DNA from: M0103 sp040386155
GTDB lineage: Bacteria > Bacteroidota > Bacteroidia > Flavobacteriales_D > Crocinitomicaceae
DNA length: 64,000 nucleotides
Direction: 5' to 3'
Assembly (NCBI GenBank): GCA_040386155.1
Contig: JAZKFZ010000002.1
Span: forward strand, 62,001 to 126,000
Position 1 is the stretch's first letter, and every line of letters starts with the position of its first letter. Made by a program: the position numbers and the translations under genes. Positions 8,399-16,504 of the stretch are shown here, piece by piece. The notes under the pieces are model-generated. The model ran no database searches, was not told the origin of the DNA, and saw nothing but the letters and a program-made list of their open reading frames with translations.

Positions 8399-10603
8399 TC
8401 AAAACTTCACACCAACTGTTACATACAACGATCTTCCAGTACCTGGTAAAATTCCCGGACCTGGGTAACCGCCAGATCTTCTCGTAGCATACATGGTATT
8501 AGCTAAATTGTTGACACCTGCTTTGAAGGTATAGTTTTCTTTCAGTGCATACGCCAAATTTAAGTCCAATAAACTATACGCATCTAGTTTGCCTGCTGTA
8601 AACGTTGCATTTGGCTCAATGGAGTTTGCGGCATCTGTAAATACTTCATCTACGAAGCTGTACTGGAAAGTGGCAGAAAATCCTTTCAATTTATAAGTGA
8701 TGCCAGCACGCAAAACGTTATTAGGGGCGTATTCTACTTTCTTATCGACAATTCCTTTAACGGGGTCATTTATTAGAGCAGGATTGTCCCAACGTGTATA
8801 GCGCGCATCTGTGAATGAATAAGAAGCGAACATATTTAAAGCACCCCATTTTTTTGTTATTGAAGAAAATCCAAACACGTTTAGTTCAATGAAGCTCTCT
8901 ATTCCCTGACTCACGGAAGTTCCAATGTTTGTTCGGTATGGGAACCCATCCTTGGTAATTGTACCAATACGATTATTGTAGAGAAGTCTAAACAGACCAA
9001 TATCGAATTTTAAGTTATGTTTGAACAAGCTCCCTCTGAATCCAGCATCTAAATTATATCCTGATGCGTCTTTCAAATTCGGGTCAATCACATCTGTAGT
9101 AGCACTTGGCGTTAATTCAGAAAAAAGTACAGGCCGGTATCCTTGGCTAAAATTGGCGTAAACATTTGTAGAAAAACTTGTTGCATATTCAGCGCCAATT
9201 CCAAAAAGAAGAATTGTGCGAACGCGCTCATCTTCGATATTGTTTGGGGCTGTAGTGCTAATTCGCGCATCAATATTGGCTTGTACAAATTCGAAACGCA
9301 CAGCTGGAGTAACACTCAGTTTTTTAGTGAGCATGAACATGTTTTCGATGAAAATTGAAGCATTTTTGGTAGATAAATTAAGTTCTTTACTGTAATCATA
9401 GCCCGCAGTTTGACTAGCAATACTTAGGTCGAAATCCATTCCAGTTGTTCCAATACCTGCTTGTCTGCGTGTTGTATTACCTTGATAAAAACGAATTCCA
9501 GAAGATATTGCAGATTTGTTTTTTAATAATTTATACTGATGCAAGAAACGTACTTCAGCACCTAAATTTGCATATGAATCGCGATCTACTTGGCGAGGAT
9601 TATAGGAGCCTAAAGTGGTGTTGATCGTATCCTCAATAGTAACAGCTTTTGTAAATCCAACACTATTTCTTTCAGCCAATAGCCCAAAAATGGATACACT
9701 TAAAAAGGTGCTTTCAGAAGGTGCGTAATTTAGTTTTAATGACGCAATGTTCCAAGGTGCATTGAACCAATTTCTTTCTCTCAATGATTGACTGGCATCA
9801 GCGTTGAAAAGCGAATCAGTAAGTCCACCAGCTTGTTGACTTACATAATTCATACGTGTATACTCCATCGATAATTGCCATTTCTTCGAAATATCATAGG
9901 TCAAATTAATTGCGCCAGTGTTCGTTTGAAAACGACTATTTTCTCTCCAACCCTGCGCATTTCTATGATGAAAGTATGCGTAATAGCTTAATTTCTTGTA
10001 TTTACCACCGATGGCGTTGTAAGAATTAAACAAGCCGAAAGATCCAAGGGTTTGCTGTGATTCTATTGAAAAAGGTTTGTTGCCCAAGGATTTTTTGGTC
10101 ACATAATTAAGCATTCCGCCGAATTGCGGGCCATATTGCAAAGCTGCTGCACCGCGCACTACTTCAATTCGTTCTACTGATTCTGTTGGCGGTGTGTAGT
10201 ACGCCTCTGGATATCCAAAGACTTCTGAGCTAATGTCAAAGCCATTTTGACGCATATTAAATTCCCATGATCTATTTGGGCTTAAACCCCTTGTAGCAAT
10301 ACTTGTTTGAATTCCAGTGCCATCATTTTCCCAGATCATTACACCAGGTACTTTAGCGAACAGTTGACGTGAATTGTTAGTAGAAAGATCAGCCGTGGAA
10401 TTCGAAAGCAAAATCACTTCATTTTTCTTACCAGCGTAAATATTTGCTTCTTGTATGCGAGGAAGTCGAATAATGTCGTGTTTAATGACGTCTACGATTA
10501 TGATTTCTTTGAGCTCTATTAAATCTAGCGTATCTTGAGCATTAATTAAGTTTCCAATGTTTAAACCAACACAAATTAGTAGTAAACGAATCCAATTTAT
10601 CAT
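8399..10603 (-). CDS. TonB-dependent outer-membrane receptor, FecA-like
   Basis: 734 residues. The signal peptide (to about residue 22, ending LINAQ) is followed by a plug domain (about 55-170) with the typical stretches LFAKVPGVMIWEN, ATRGLSPNRSW and VERIEVVRGAAALQYGPQFGG, and then a 22-strand-type beta-barrel (about 180-734) ending in an aromatic residue (YVTVGVKF). It has no N-terminal carboxypeptidase-like domain, so it belongs to the classical siderophore/ferric-citrate receptor type and not to SusC. It would import an iron chelate or similar ligand using TonB energy. No FecIR-type regulators or periplasmic transport genes lie beside it. The substrate cannot be read from the sequence. 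Confidence 0.9.
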   Translation of the reverse strand: MINWIRLLLICVGLNIGNLINAQDTLDLIELKEIIIVDVIKHDIIRLPRIQEANIYAGKKNEVILLSNSTADLSTNNSRQLFAKVPGVMIWENDGTGIQTSIATRGLSPNRSWEFNMRQNGFDISSEVFGYPEAYYTPPTESVERIEVVRGAAALQYGPQFGGMLNYVTKKSLGNKPFSIESQQTLGSFGLFNSYNAIGGKYKKLSYYAYFHHRNAQGWRENSRFQTNTGAINLTYDISKKWQLSMEYTRMNYVSQQAGGLTDSLFNADASQSLRERNWFNAPWNIASLKLNYAPSESTFLSVSIFGLLAERNSVGFTKAVTIEDTINTTLGSYNPRQVDRDSYANLGAEVRFLHQYKLLKNKSAISSGIRFYQGNTTRRQAGIGTTGMDFDLSIASQTAGYDYSKELNLSTKNASIFIENMFMLTKKLSVTPAVRFEFVQANIDARISTTAPNNIEDERVRTILLFGIGAEYATSFSTNVYANFSQGYRPVLFSELTPSATTDVIDPNLKDASGYNLDAGFRGSLFKHNLKFDIGLFRLLYNNRIGTITKDGFPYRTNIGTSVSQGIESFIELNVFGFSSITKKWGALNMFASYSFTDARYTRWDNPALINDPVKGIVDKKVEYAPNNVLRAGITYKLKGFSATFQYSFVDEVFTDAANSIEPNATFTAGKLDAYSLLDLNLAYALKENYTFKAGVNNLANTMYATRRSGGYPGPGILPGTGRSLYVTVGVKF

Positions 10604-10917
10604 TTTTCTTTATTTAGTGCCACAAAGTAACTCATAGAAAAGTGCCTTCGCAATACCATAAAAGAGGTATTTAGATTAGTTCTAAATAAATTTTTGCAAG
10701 GATTGAAGCAAATCATCAGCAAATGCGATGGAAACAATTATTAAAAATTGGTAGGAAGTCAAAATCCCCAAGAGAGATAAAACTTTCTTGGGGATACTGT
10801 TATTACAACTTTTAATTTTCTTTGTTGAAGAGGGATTCATTTATTGTTAAGTAGCAAAATAAAAAAACGCCATTAGAACAAATAAAGTGCAGTTATCAGT
10901 CTACAAAACGATCACCC
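10604..10917 (-). other. Intergenic region between the hydrolase and the TonB receptor
   Basis: 314 bp without a gene. It contains the terminator-like hairpin at 10764-10795, downstream of the hydrolase gene, and the promoter region of the TonB receptor; a minus-strand TACTTTG lies near 10629. I see no small ORF or RNA gene. Confidence 0.6.
10764..10795 (-). terminator. Hairpin downstream of the secreted hydrolase gene
   Basis: atccccaaga at 10764-10773 pairs perfectly with tcttggggat at 10786-10795 (10 bp). The T-tract on the minus strand is short, so termination may be incomplete. Confidence 0.55.
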
Positions 10918-12312
10918 TTACTCTTTAATCAATCGCTTCGTTATTGTTTGCTTTTCACCGGAAAAAGTAATGAAATAGCTACCTGGTGCAAGATCATTGG
11001 TGGTGATGACCGTTCCATTTGATACATATGCTTGTTGAAAGATTGCTTTACCATTCAAGTCAGTGATGCGAAGATGATAGCTTTGATTGTCAGCTATTTG
11101 AATTGAAAAAGAATTAGTAGTTGGATTTGGGAACAGTTGAATACTAGAAAAGGCTAGGTCTGTCAATCCCAATGAACCAGTAAAATTTACACAATTGCTG
11201 GTGTCCTTGCAACCGCTTGTAGTGATTATTACTGCGTAACTTCCGTTCAGAGTGGGAGAGTAGCTCTGATTTTGTGCCCCTGGAATTATTGAATTGTTTG
11301 CGCAGTTGATCCACTGGTATGTATCAGCACCATTTTGGTTGGATGTCAATGTAGTAGTGGTTTGTGCAAGTGTGAGGTCGATTGTTGGAATGACGATATT
11401 ACACACTTGATTGCTCGTAATTCTGTTGGAAGTTGCCAACGAATCTTGAAAAATGCTAAAGCCATTGCATTTATTTTTCAGGGTATAATCGAGCCATAAG
11501 TTCACAAAATCGAAGGTAATGGCGTGTTGTTGAGTTCTTGAAATTGAAATGCCCGTCGAACTTGTTGATTCTCCAAAATCACAGGCAAAATTTGAGTTGG
11601 CAAAATAACAATGTGCTCCACCAATAAGATTTAGAATTGTTTTACAAGTCGAAGCCAATGCACTGTACATTGGGATATGATGATCATTGGGTGGAGTAAC
11701 GCCATCTTGTACACCAGATAAAATGAGTGCTGGTACTGTAACATTTGCTGCTGAAGCAATCGACGAAACGCCGTTGGTTGATGATTCTGCTGGCGCCAAG
11801 CCAATTAGGGTTTTCAAATTGGTATTTCCATTTGCACACAGCGAATCAGCCGCCAAAAAGGCAGCACCACCGCCCATTGAATGGCCCATCAAAGCAGTTT
11901 CTGGAGCCACTTTGTTAAACAAAAGTGAACTCGCAAGGGCACCTTCGTTTTGTAACTCTGTCACTAAAAATTGTAAATCCCAACCAAAATTTTGATGGTT
12001 GGTAGAAAATGCATTTCCTTCCGTTCTTGGAAAAACCATGATGTAACCTCTAGGCACAAATTCTTCCCAAAGATTTGTGTAAGCATCCCAAGCCATCACA
12101 AAGCCGTGTCCAAATACGATCACAGGATATTCGCCAGCTGCGGCAGTAGTATTGTTTCCGGTGCTTACTGCAGGATAATAAATTTCAGTGTCAATCGGTC
12201 GATTACCATGTGCAGGATCAATAAATGTTTTCGTCATGTGTCCAACCTGAAATTGGGCAGAAGCATACATGGAAATTAGTGCAGCGGAGAAGGAAATGAT
12301 AAGTTTTTTCAT
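10918..12312 (-). CDS. T9SS-secreted alpha/beta hydrolase, PETase/cutinase-like
   Basis: 464 residues. The signal peptide spans about 1-19. The hydrolase domain (about 25-290) carries an oxyanion-side VFGHGF, the nucleophile elbow GHSMGGG with Ser145, an acid Asp203 in SGVQDGVTPP, and His234 in GGAHCYF. The stretch from NVTVPALIL to GGAHCYFANS follows the dienelactone-hydrolase/PETase family closely, and the Asp-to-His spacing of 31 equals that of Ideonella PETase (D206-H237). After a linker, the last 75 residues form a T9SS type A sorting domain (LFPNP ... GSYFITF ... KRLIKE). It should be a secreted or surface-bound ester hydrolase. It starts 3 bp after the tetR stop, so the two are co-transcribed and it is probably repressed by that TetR. 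Polyester activity is a hypothesis; a lipid or other ester substrate is equally possible. Confidence 0.85.
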   Translation of the reverse strand: MKKLIISFSAALISMYASAQFQVGHMTKTFIDPAHGNRPIDTEIYYPAVSTGNNTTAAAGEYPVIVFGHGFVMAWDAYTNLWEEFVPRGYIMVFPRTEGNAFSTNHQNFGWDLQFLVTELQNEGALASSLLFNKVAPETALMGHSMGGGAAFLAADSLCANGNTNLKTLIGLAPAESSTNGVSSIASAANVTVPALILSGVQDGVTPPNDHHIPMYSALASTCKTILNLIGGAHCYFANSNFACDFGESTSSTGISISRTQQHAITFDFVNLWLDYTLKNKCNGFSIFQDSLATSNRITSNQVCNIVIPTIDLTLAQTTTTLTSNQNGADTYQWINCANNSIIPGAQNQSYSPTLNGSYAVIITTSGCKDTSNCVNFTGSLGLTDLAFSSIQLFPNPTTNSFSIQIADNQSYHLRITDLNGKAIFQQAYVSNGTVITTNDLAPGSYFITFSGEKQTITKRLIKE

Positions 12313-12315
12313 AGT

Positions 12316-12891
12316 TTAAGATTGAGTGGAGATGATACCGTATAAAATAGATGTTCTGAACAGTTCTCTTTCATGGAGTGGAATCAGAATTTGGTTGGTT
12401 ACATACATTTGAATTTCCAATCCTTTCAATGTGTTAACAAGCATTTTTGCTGCAAAAAGCGAATTGTCAATTTGAATTTCTTTCGATTTATTTATTTCTT
12501 CGATAATAGAAGCAACATAATTAATTTCCTTGTTGTCGGAGTCAATTCTATTGGCTTCCACGATGGGTAATAATTCAAAAAAATCTTGTTTTAAGAAACT
12601 GTAGCGGGCAGAAAGTTGCTCCATTAATTGCATACGAGTGTCTACATACAATTCTAATTTTTGAATTGCCTGGGGCACTGTTTCTACCTTTGAAAATAAT
12701 TTTTTGTTAAATGTTTCTGCCTCTGTTTGCACGAGGGATGCAAAAATTTCTTCCTTTCCACTAAAATAGTAGTAAATCGCCGTTTTCACTTTCCCAACAG
12801 ATTTTGCGATGTCCGTTAATGTGGTTTTTTGGTAACCATATTGCTCAAAAAGCTCTCTCGATTTAGATAGTATTTTAGTTTTGTTTGTCAT
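12316..12891 (-). CDS. TetR family transcriptional repressor
   Basis: 191 residues. The N-terminal helix-turn-helix (about 8-52) is typical: ILSKSRELFEQYGYQKTTL, then DIAKSVGKVKTAIYYYFSGK, followed by EEIFASLV. The all-helical C-terminal domain (about 60-191) would bind an effector, as in other TetR proteins. It is the first gene of a two-gene operon with the secreted hydrolase, whose ATG lies 3 bp after this stop. A 10-bp inverted repeat upstream of its start overlaps the promoter and is the likely operator, which points to autorepression and joint control of the hydrolase. The inducer is unknown; a hydrolase product would make sense. Confidence 0.9.
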   Translation of the reverse strand: MTNKTKILSKSRELFEQYGYQKTTLTDIAKSVGKVKTAIYYYFSGKEEIFASLVQTEAETFNKKLFSKVETVPQAIQKLELYVDTRMQLMEQLSARYSFLKQDFFELLPIVEANRIDSDNKEINYVASIIEEINKSKEIQIDNSLFAAKMLVNTLKGLEIQMYVTNQILIPLHERELFRTSILYGIISTQS

Positions 12892-12910
12892 GCAATTTTT
12901 AATAGTACTT

Positions 12911-12942
12911 TTTTGAACTTTAAAACAATAAGTTCAAAAGTA
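12911..12942 (-). promoter_or_regulatory. Promoter with overlapping inverted-repeat operator for tetR-hydrolase
   Basis: TTTTGAACTT at 12911-12920 and AAGTTCAAAA at 12930-12939 are perfect inverted repeats with a 9-bp spacer. The minus-strand -7 element TACTTTTG (12942-12935) lies inside the right arm. A repressor bound here would block RNA polymerase. The site is 20-51 bp upstream of the tetR ATG. Confidence 0.65.
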
Positions 12943-13068
12943 AAATATTTTTCAAACAATAGATTAGTCAAATCGAATTGGAGATTGATTTATCACACAA
13001 TTTTCATTTTTTGTTAATTAATTTTCATGATTAAAAATTTGTTGAAGTGTTCATTTTTACAACAAAAA

Positions 13069-13094
13069 AAACCGACTCATCAATGAATCGGTTT
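13069..13094 (-). terminator. Terminator of the FISUMP-domain gene
   Basis: aaaccga (13069-13075) pairs with tcggttt (13088-13094), extended by tca/tga across one mismatch, with a 4-nt loop. On the minus strand it is followed by a long T-tract (about 13061-13068). It lies 25 bp after the stop at 13119. Confidence 0.8.
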
Positions 13095-13118
13095 TTAAAA
13101 AATGAAATTTGATTTCAA

Positions 13119-14009
13119 TTATTGTTTAATCACTTTAATCGTTTCTTGTAGATTATTTGAATGAATGGTGACAAAGTACATACCGTTAGTTAAATTTTCA
13201 ATTGAAAATTCGTTACTTGTTTCTGTTTGCATCAGTGTTCCTTTTAGGTCATAAACTTCAATTTTTTCAATTTGGAAATTTGATTTTACAGTTAACATTG
13301 CAGAAGCTGGATTGGGAAATACTGAAAATAAACTTGAAGAGTTTTCATTAATTCCCGCAGATGCATCCTTAATACAACGACAACTCATTCCATTTGCACG
13401 ATTGGAGTTGTACATACCAACAACTCCTGAAAGAAAGGCTAAATAGGTTGTAGTGGTGCTACTTCCTAAATCACTTGAGTAATAATATGCAATTGATCCA
13501 GCTGCGCTCATTGTTCCATCCAAGCCTTGACGAACACCAGCAAGTGGAAGTTTAAGCACTGAATTAAAAGCACCAACATCGTCTGGACTGCTCCATGAAG
13601 CATATTCCTCCTGAAGTTCTATAGTTGTTGGTATTCTGTATCCTGAAGGACATGGATTGTTAACGCCATTAACTCCTTGCCATAAATTATCGGATGATGG
13701 TTCAAACCAGTTGTGTGGTGAAACGGTATTTACGATAAAATCGCCATGGCCCGGAGTTGAATTTGCACTTACGGTGAAAATTGTTGTTGAGCTTGAAACT
13801 TGGTGACCATCAGCACCACGACCCCATTGGTAATAATCACCGTATGCTGCAGCATCTGTACTGCTAGTTGCAGCCTGAGTTGCACCCAAATTGCGATCCA
13901 TCCATGTTTTTCCTGTCGTTGGGTTGGTTACATCAACAACAGTAGTTTGAGCCTGATACGTATTTATGCCAAAGGATACAAGTAGTGCAGAAAGTAGAAT
14001 TCTTTTCAT
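13119..14009 (-). CDS. T9SS-secreted protein with Fibrobacter-type (FISUMP) domain
   Basis: 296 residues. The signal peptide ends near residue 20 (NTYQAQ). The middle (about 22-215) matches the Fibrobacter succinogenes major paralogous domain: VTNPTTGKTWMDRNLGA, YGDYYQWGRGADGHQ, NPCPSGYRIPTTIE and MSCRCIKD. This fold is related to C-type-lectin/FGE-like surface domains, and its molecular role is poorly known. The last 70 residues are a T9SS sorting domain (VFPNPAS ... GMYFVTIHSN ... TIKVIKQ), so the product should be exported to the surface. Its sorting domain is very like that of the LamG protein just upstream (shared TLxQTETSNEFS), which suggests the two share an origin. Confidence 0.8.
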   Translation of the reverse strand: MKRILLSALLVSFGINTYQAQTTVVDVTNPTTGKTWMDRNLGATQAATSSTDAAAYGDYYQWGRGADGHQVSSSTTIFTVSANSTPGHGDFIVNTVSPHNWFEPSSDNLWQGVNGVNNPCPSGYRIPTTIELQEEYASWSSPDDVGAFNSVLKLPLAGVRQGLDGTMSAAGSIAYYYSSDLGSSTTTTYLAFLSGVVGMYNSNRANGMSCRCIKDASAGINENSSSLFSVFPNPASAMLTVKSNFQIEKIEVYDLKGTLMQTETSNEFSIENLTNGMYFVTIHSNNLQETIKVIKQ

Positions 14010-14103
14010 AAGTTGGTTTTAATATTTTGATCTAATGTAAGAAGTAGGGCTAATTTTCTTTAGAACAAATTCATTAACGGTATTGTTTTGTTCATTAATA
14101 GCA

Positions 14104-14129
14104 AAAAGGAGAACTTTCGATCTCCTTTT
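14104..14129 (-). terminator. Terminator of the LamG-domain gene
   Basis: aaaaggaga (14104-14112) pairs with tctcctttt (14121-14129), a 9-bp stem with an 8-nt loop, 24 bp after the stop at 14153. The T-run on the minus strand is modest. Confidence 0.7.
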
Positions 14130-14152
14130 GATTATTATTTATTAATTGTTTT

Positions 14153-15127
14153 TTAGTGTTTCACAAATCGTTGACTTGCTACTCCTTCATTAGTGGTAAC
14201 ATTCACAATGTACATTCCGCCTTCAAGATGTGCTACTGAAAACTCATTGCTTGTTTCTGTTTGAACTAATGTTCCGTTTAAGTCAAAAATGTGAACAGAT
14301 TCAATTTTCATTTTAGACTCAATTGCTAAGACCGTTGAAGCAGGATTGGGGTAGATAGTCATTTTCATTGAATTTTCATTTTCATTAATTGCAAGCGATG
14401 AGCATTCGAAGACACCGTTCTCAAATGGATTTATATTATTGACAATTGTTCCGTTATTGTTTGATGAAGAACGATCAGTTACTGCACCAATTGTTCCTTC
14501 ATTTTCAAAATCAAAATACAATACTAGACCTGTTTCATTACCTGTTAAACAATTACTCATGTTGGAAGCAATTTCAGATTCAGTGAGGGCTACATTCCAA
14601 ATTCGCACTTCATCCATTAGAATGTCATCATTTACATCGCTATCGTCTCCTCTAGCACCAATTTTCAAGGTAGTTGTGTTGGTGTAGATTGCGCTACCAG
14701 GGGTCGTTGTACCATCCAAAACACCATTTAGATACACTTTCAAATTGCCAGTTGCAGTGCTATACGTTGCAGCAACATGATTCCATTCACCAGTGGTAAC
14801 AACTGAAGTTCCCGATGTTACAGGTTGACTTGCTCCCATCGCAAAAGCCTTGACAGTATTTGCTTGTGTTAAGCGTAAAACATAACCACCATTATTTCCA
14901 AAATAAGTTTCAATTAAATGAATTTCTTGAGAGGAGGAATTGGGAACATACACCCAACATTCCAGGGTAAATTCGGACGTAAATTGAAGACTCGAAGTAA
15001 TTGGTACTGTAATATACTGTGCTTGAAGTGGAGTAGAAGCTGGATACACCGAAAAAGACGTGCTGTCTAGTTGGGCTGACAATATTGAAGTAGACAATAA
15101 AAAAGTAGAAAGTAAGATTTTTTTCAT
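14153..15127 (-). CDS. T9SS-secreted LamG/concanavalin-like protein
   Basis: 324 residues from the ATG at 15127; the upstream start at 15172 would place 15 residues before a normal signal peptide (MKKILLSTFLLSTSILSAQ) and is rejected. Residues about 20-215 form a LamG-like jelly-roll domain: FTLECWVYVP, EWNHVAATYS, GNLKVYLNGVLDGT, ILMDEVRIWNVALTESEI. These domains usually bind carbohydrate or cell-surface ligands. The C-terminal 75 residues are a T9SS type A sorting domain (IYPNPAS ... GGMYIVNV ... RFVKH). A surface-bound binding protein is the best reading; the ligand is unknown. It has its own terminator and is co-directional with the FISUMP gene. Confidence 0.85.
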   Translation of the reverse strand: MKKILLSTFLLSTSILSAQLDSTSFSVYPASTPLQAQYITVPITSSLQFTSEFTLECWVYVPNSSSQEIHLIETYFGNNGGYVLRLTQANTVKAFAMGASQPVTSGTSVVTTGEWNHVAATYSTATGNLKVYLNGVLDGTTTPGSAIYTNTTTLKIGARGDDSDVNDDILMDEVRIWNVALTESEIASNMSNCLTGNETGLVLYFDFENEGTIGAVTDRSSSNNNGTIVNNINPFENGVFECSSLAINENENSMKMTIYPNPASTVLAIESKMKIESVHIFDLNGTLVQTETSNEFSVAHLEGGMYIVNVTTNEGVASQRFVKH

Positions 15128-15578
15128 AATAATTAGTTTTGTAAAATCAAATGTAAAGAAGCAGAAATTCAATGTGTGAAAAAGTTCACGAACGGGATAA
15201 TTGAGTTCATTAACAGAAAAAAGGAGCTTGTTAGTTGGAGTTATTTACTGTAAACAGGTACTTCAAAATAATTAAACTATCTACGGAGGCTTTTCGATAG
15301 AATGGGTGTTCAAACCTCTACACTCTATACTTCTCTGGGGTGTACAAATCCAGCCTCAATTTAACCGCAAAGAGTGAAAGCGTAGGGAGGATTTTAGTTA
15401 GAACTTGCGGCGTGATTTGTTGGCCTATCGCAATAAAAGCCTTATTTTCGAGATTATTACTTCGTAGAAAAATTAATGTGTGCTATAAAATGCTTGTTAA
15501 ACGAAGCGTTTATGAAAAATGTAAAAATTTAGAACGAGACTTCGAAACCTATGAAAACATCACGTTTCGCAAGCACAG
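15128..15578. other. Divergent intergenic region upstream of the LamG and sigma-factor genes
   Basis: About 450 bp with no supported gene. It must carry both divergent promoters. Two short related sequences, gggtgttcaaacc near 15303 and ggggtgtacaaatcc near 15338, form an imperfect direct repeat. An 80-codon open frame (15340-15582) overlaps the sigma gene start by ATGA but shows no domain, signal or coding-like composition that I would trust. Confidence 0.5.
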
Positions 15579-16166
15579 ATGAAAATGAATGTGTTAGATC
15601 CAAAAAACTGGCTAGATAAATATGCTGACTATTTTGTCTCCTTGGCGATGTTAAAAGTTGCTAATAGAGCATTGGCGGAAGACATCGTGCAAGATACGTT
15701 TTTGTCTGCCTTGACTCATATTGCAAATTTTAGAGGAGAAGCAAGTGAAAAAACATGGTTACTGTCGATCTTAAACAATAAGATTATTGATTCCTACAGA
15801 AAGAAAGATGTTTTAAAGAATTCCACCGATTATTTGACTCAAACTTCAGATTCATTTTATAGCAATTTTTTTAATAAAGAAACTTTTAATGAGGCGCATT
15901 GGAAGATTGAAAAAGCCCCAAATGACTGGTTGCCTGAACAAGAAGCAAAAATGAATTCAACTGAATTTTTTGCTATTTTTTCCTTGTGTTTAAAAAAAAT
16001 ACCTGAAAAATTGAGGGTAATTTTCATTGCTAAATACATCGATGAATTGGATGCCAAAGAAATTTGTAAGGAGAATGAAATAAGTTCGTCTAATTACTGG
16101 GTAATGATTCACCGCTCAAAATTACTTATGAGAGAATGTTTAGATAAAAATTGGTTTAATGTTTAA
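15579..16166 (+). CDS. ECF-type RNA polymerase sigma factor
   Basis: 195 residues; ATGs at 15579 and 15585 are both possible. Region 2 is clear near the N-terminus (RALAEDIVQDTFLSALTH, then FRGEASEKTWLLSILNNKI for region 2.4). Region 4 follows (about 130-185: LKKIPEKLRVIFIAKYIDELDAKEIC, SSSNYWVMIHRSKLLMREC). It is a small two-domain extracytoplasmic-function sigma factor. The gene 11 bp downstream encodes a protein with an Hx3CxxC zinc motif, the usual mark of a cognate anti-sigma factor, and the third gene is a secreted thioredoxin-like protein. The trio probably forms an operon responding to envelope or redox stress; the signal is not known. Confidence 0.9.
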   Translation: MKMNVLDPKNWLDKYADYFVSLAMLKVANRALAEDIVQDTFLSALTHIANFRGEASEKTWLLSILNNKIIDSYRKKDVLKNSTDYLTQTSDSFYSNFFNKETFNEAHWKIEKAPNDWLPEQEAKMNSTEFFAIFSLCLKKIPEKLRVIFIAKYIDELDAKEICKENEISSSNYWVMIHRSKLLMRECLDKNWFNV

Positions 16167-16177
16167 TTCAAATTAAT

Positions 16178-16432
16178 ATGTCATTTTTTATAACTTGTAA
16201 AGAAGCCACCTACTTAAGTTCACTTAAGGAAGCTGGCCAATTGAATTTCAAACAGAAATGCAAGTATTTTGTGCATATAAATTTTTGCCCTCCTTGTAAA
16301 CGCTTTGAAAAGCAATTGAAAAAAATACGCGATTCAATTTTGGAATTTAAAAACAAAGTAAAGCAGCATCCACCATATAAAATGAGTGCATCTAAAAGAG
16401 AAAGCATTCAAAAAGAATTAGATAATTACTAA
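16178..16432 (+). CDS. Small zinc-binding anti-sigma-like protein
   Basis: 84 residues, no membrane segment. It carries His33-x3-Cys37-x2-Cys40 (HINFCPPC), the signature of zinc-binding anti-sigma (ZAS) domains, with a further Cys at positions 7 and 28. A short basic helical tail follows. Its place 11 bp behind the ECF sigma gene fits a cytoplasmic anti-sigma factor that releases sigma when the zinc thiols are oxidised. Unlike many Bacteroidota anti-sigma factors it has no transmembrane domain, so a cytoplasmic signal is more likely. The assignment rests on the motif and the context. Confidence 0.7.
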   Translation: MSFFITCKEATYLSSLKEAGQLNFKQKCKYFVHINFCPPCKRFEKQLKKIRDSILEFKNKVKQHPPYKMSASKRESIQKELDNY

Positions 16433-16504
16433 AAAAAATAAATTTTGTAAGGAAGTACTTTTTCATTCGTCTATTGAAGTAAACCTATTTTAAAACGCGT
16501 AGCT

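Noticed and set aside
15340..15582. 80-codon open frame overlapping the sigma gene by ATGA
   Set aside because: No domain, no signal, unusual composition and no promoter that I can see; the overlap may be chance. Kept only as a remark.
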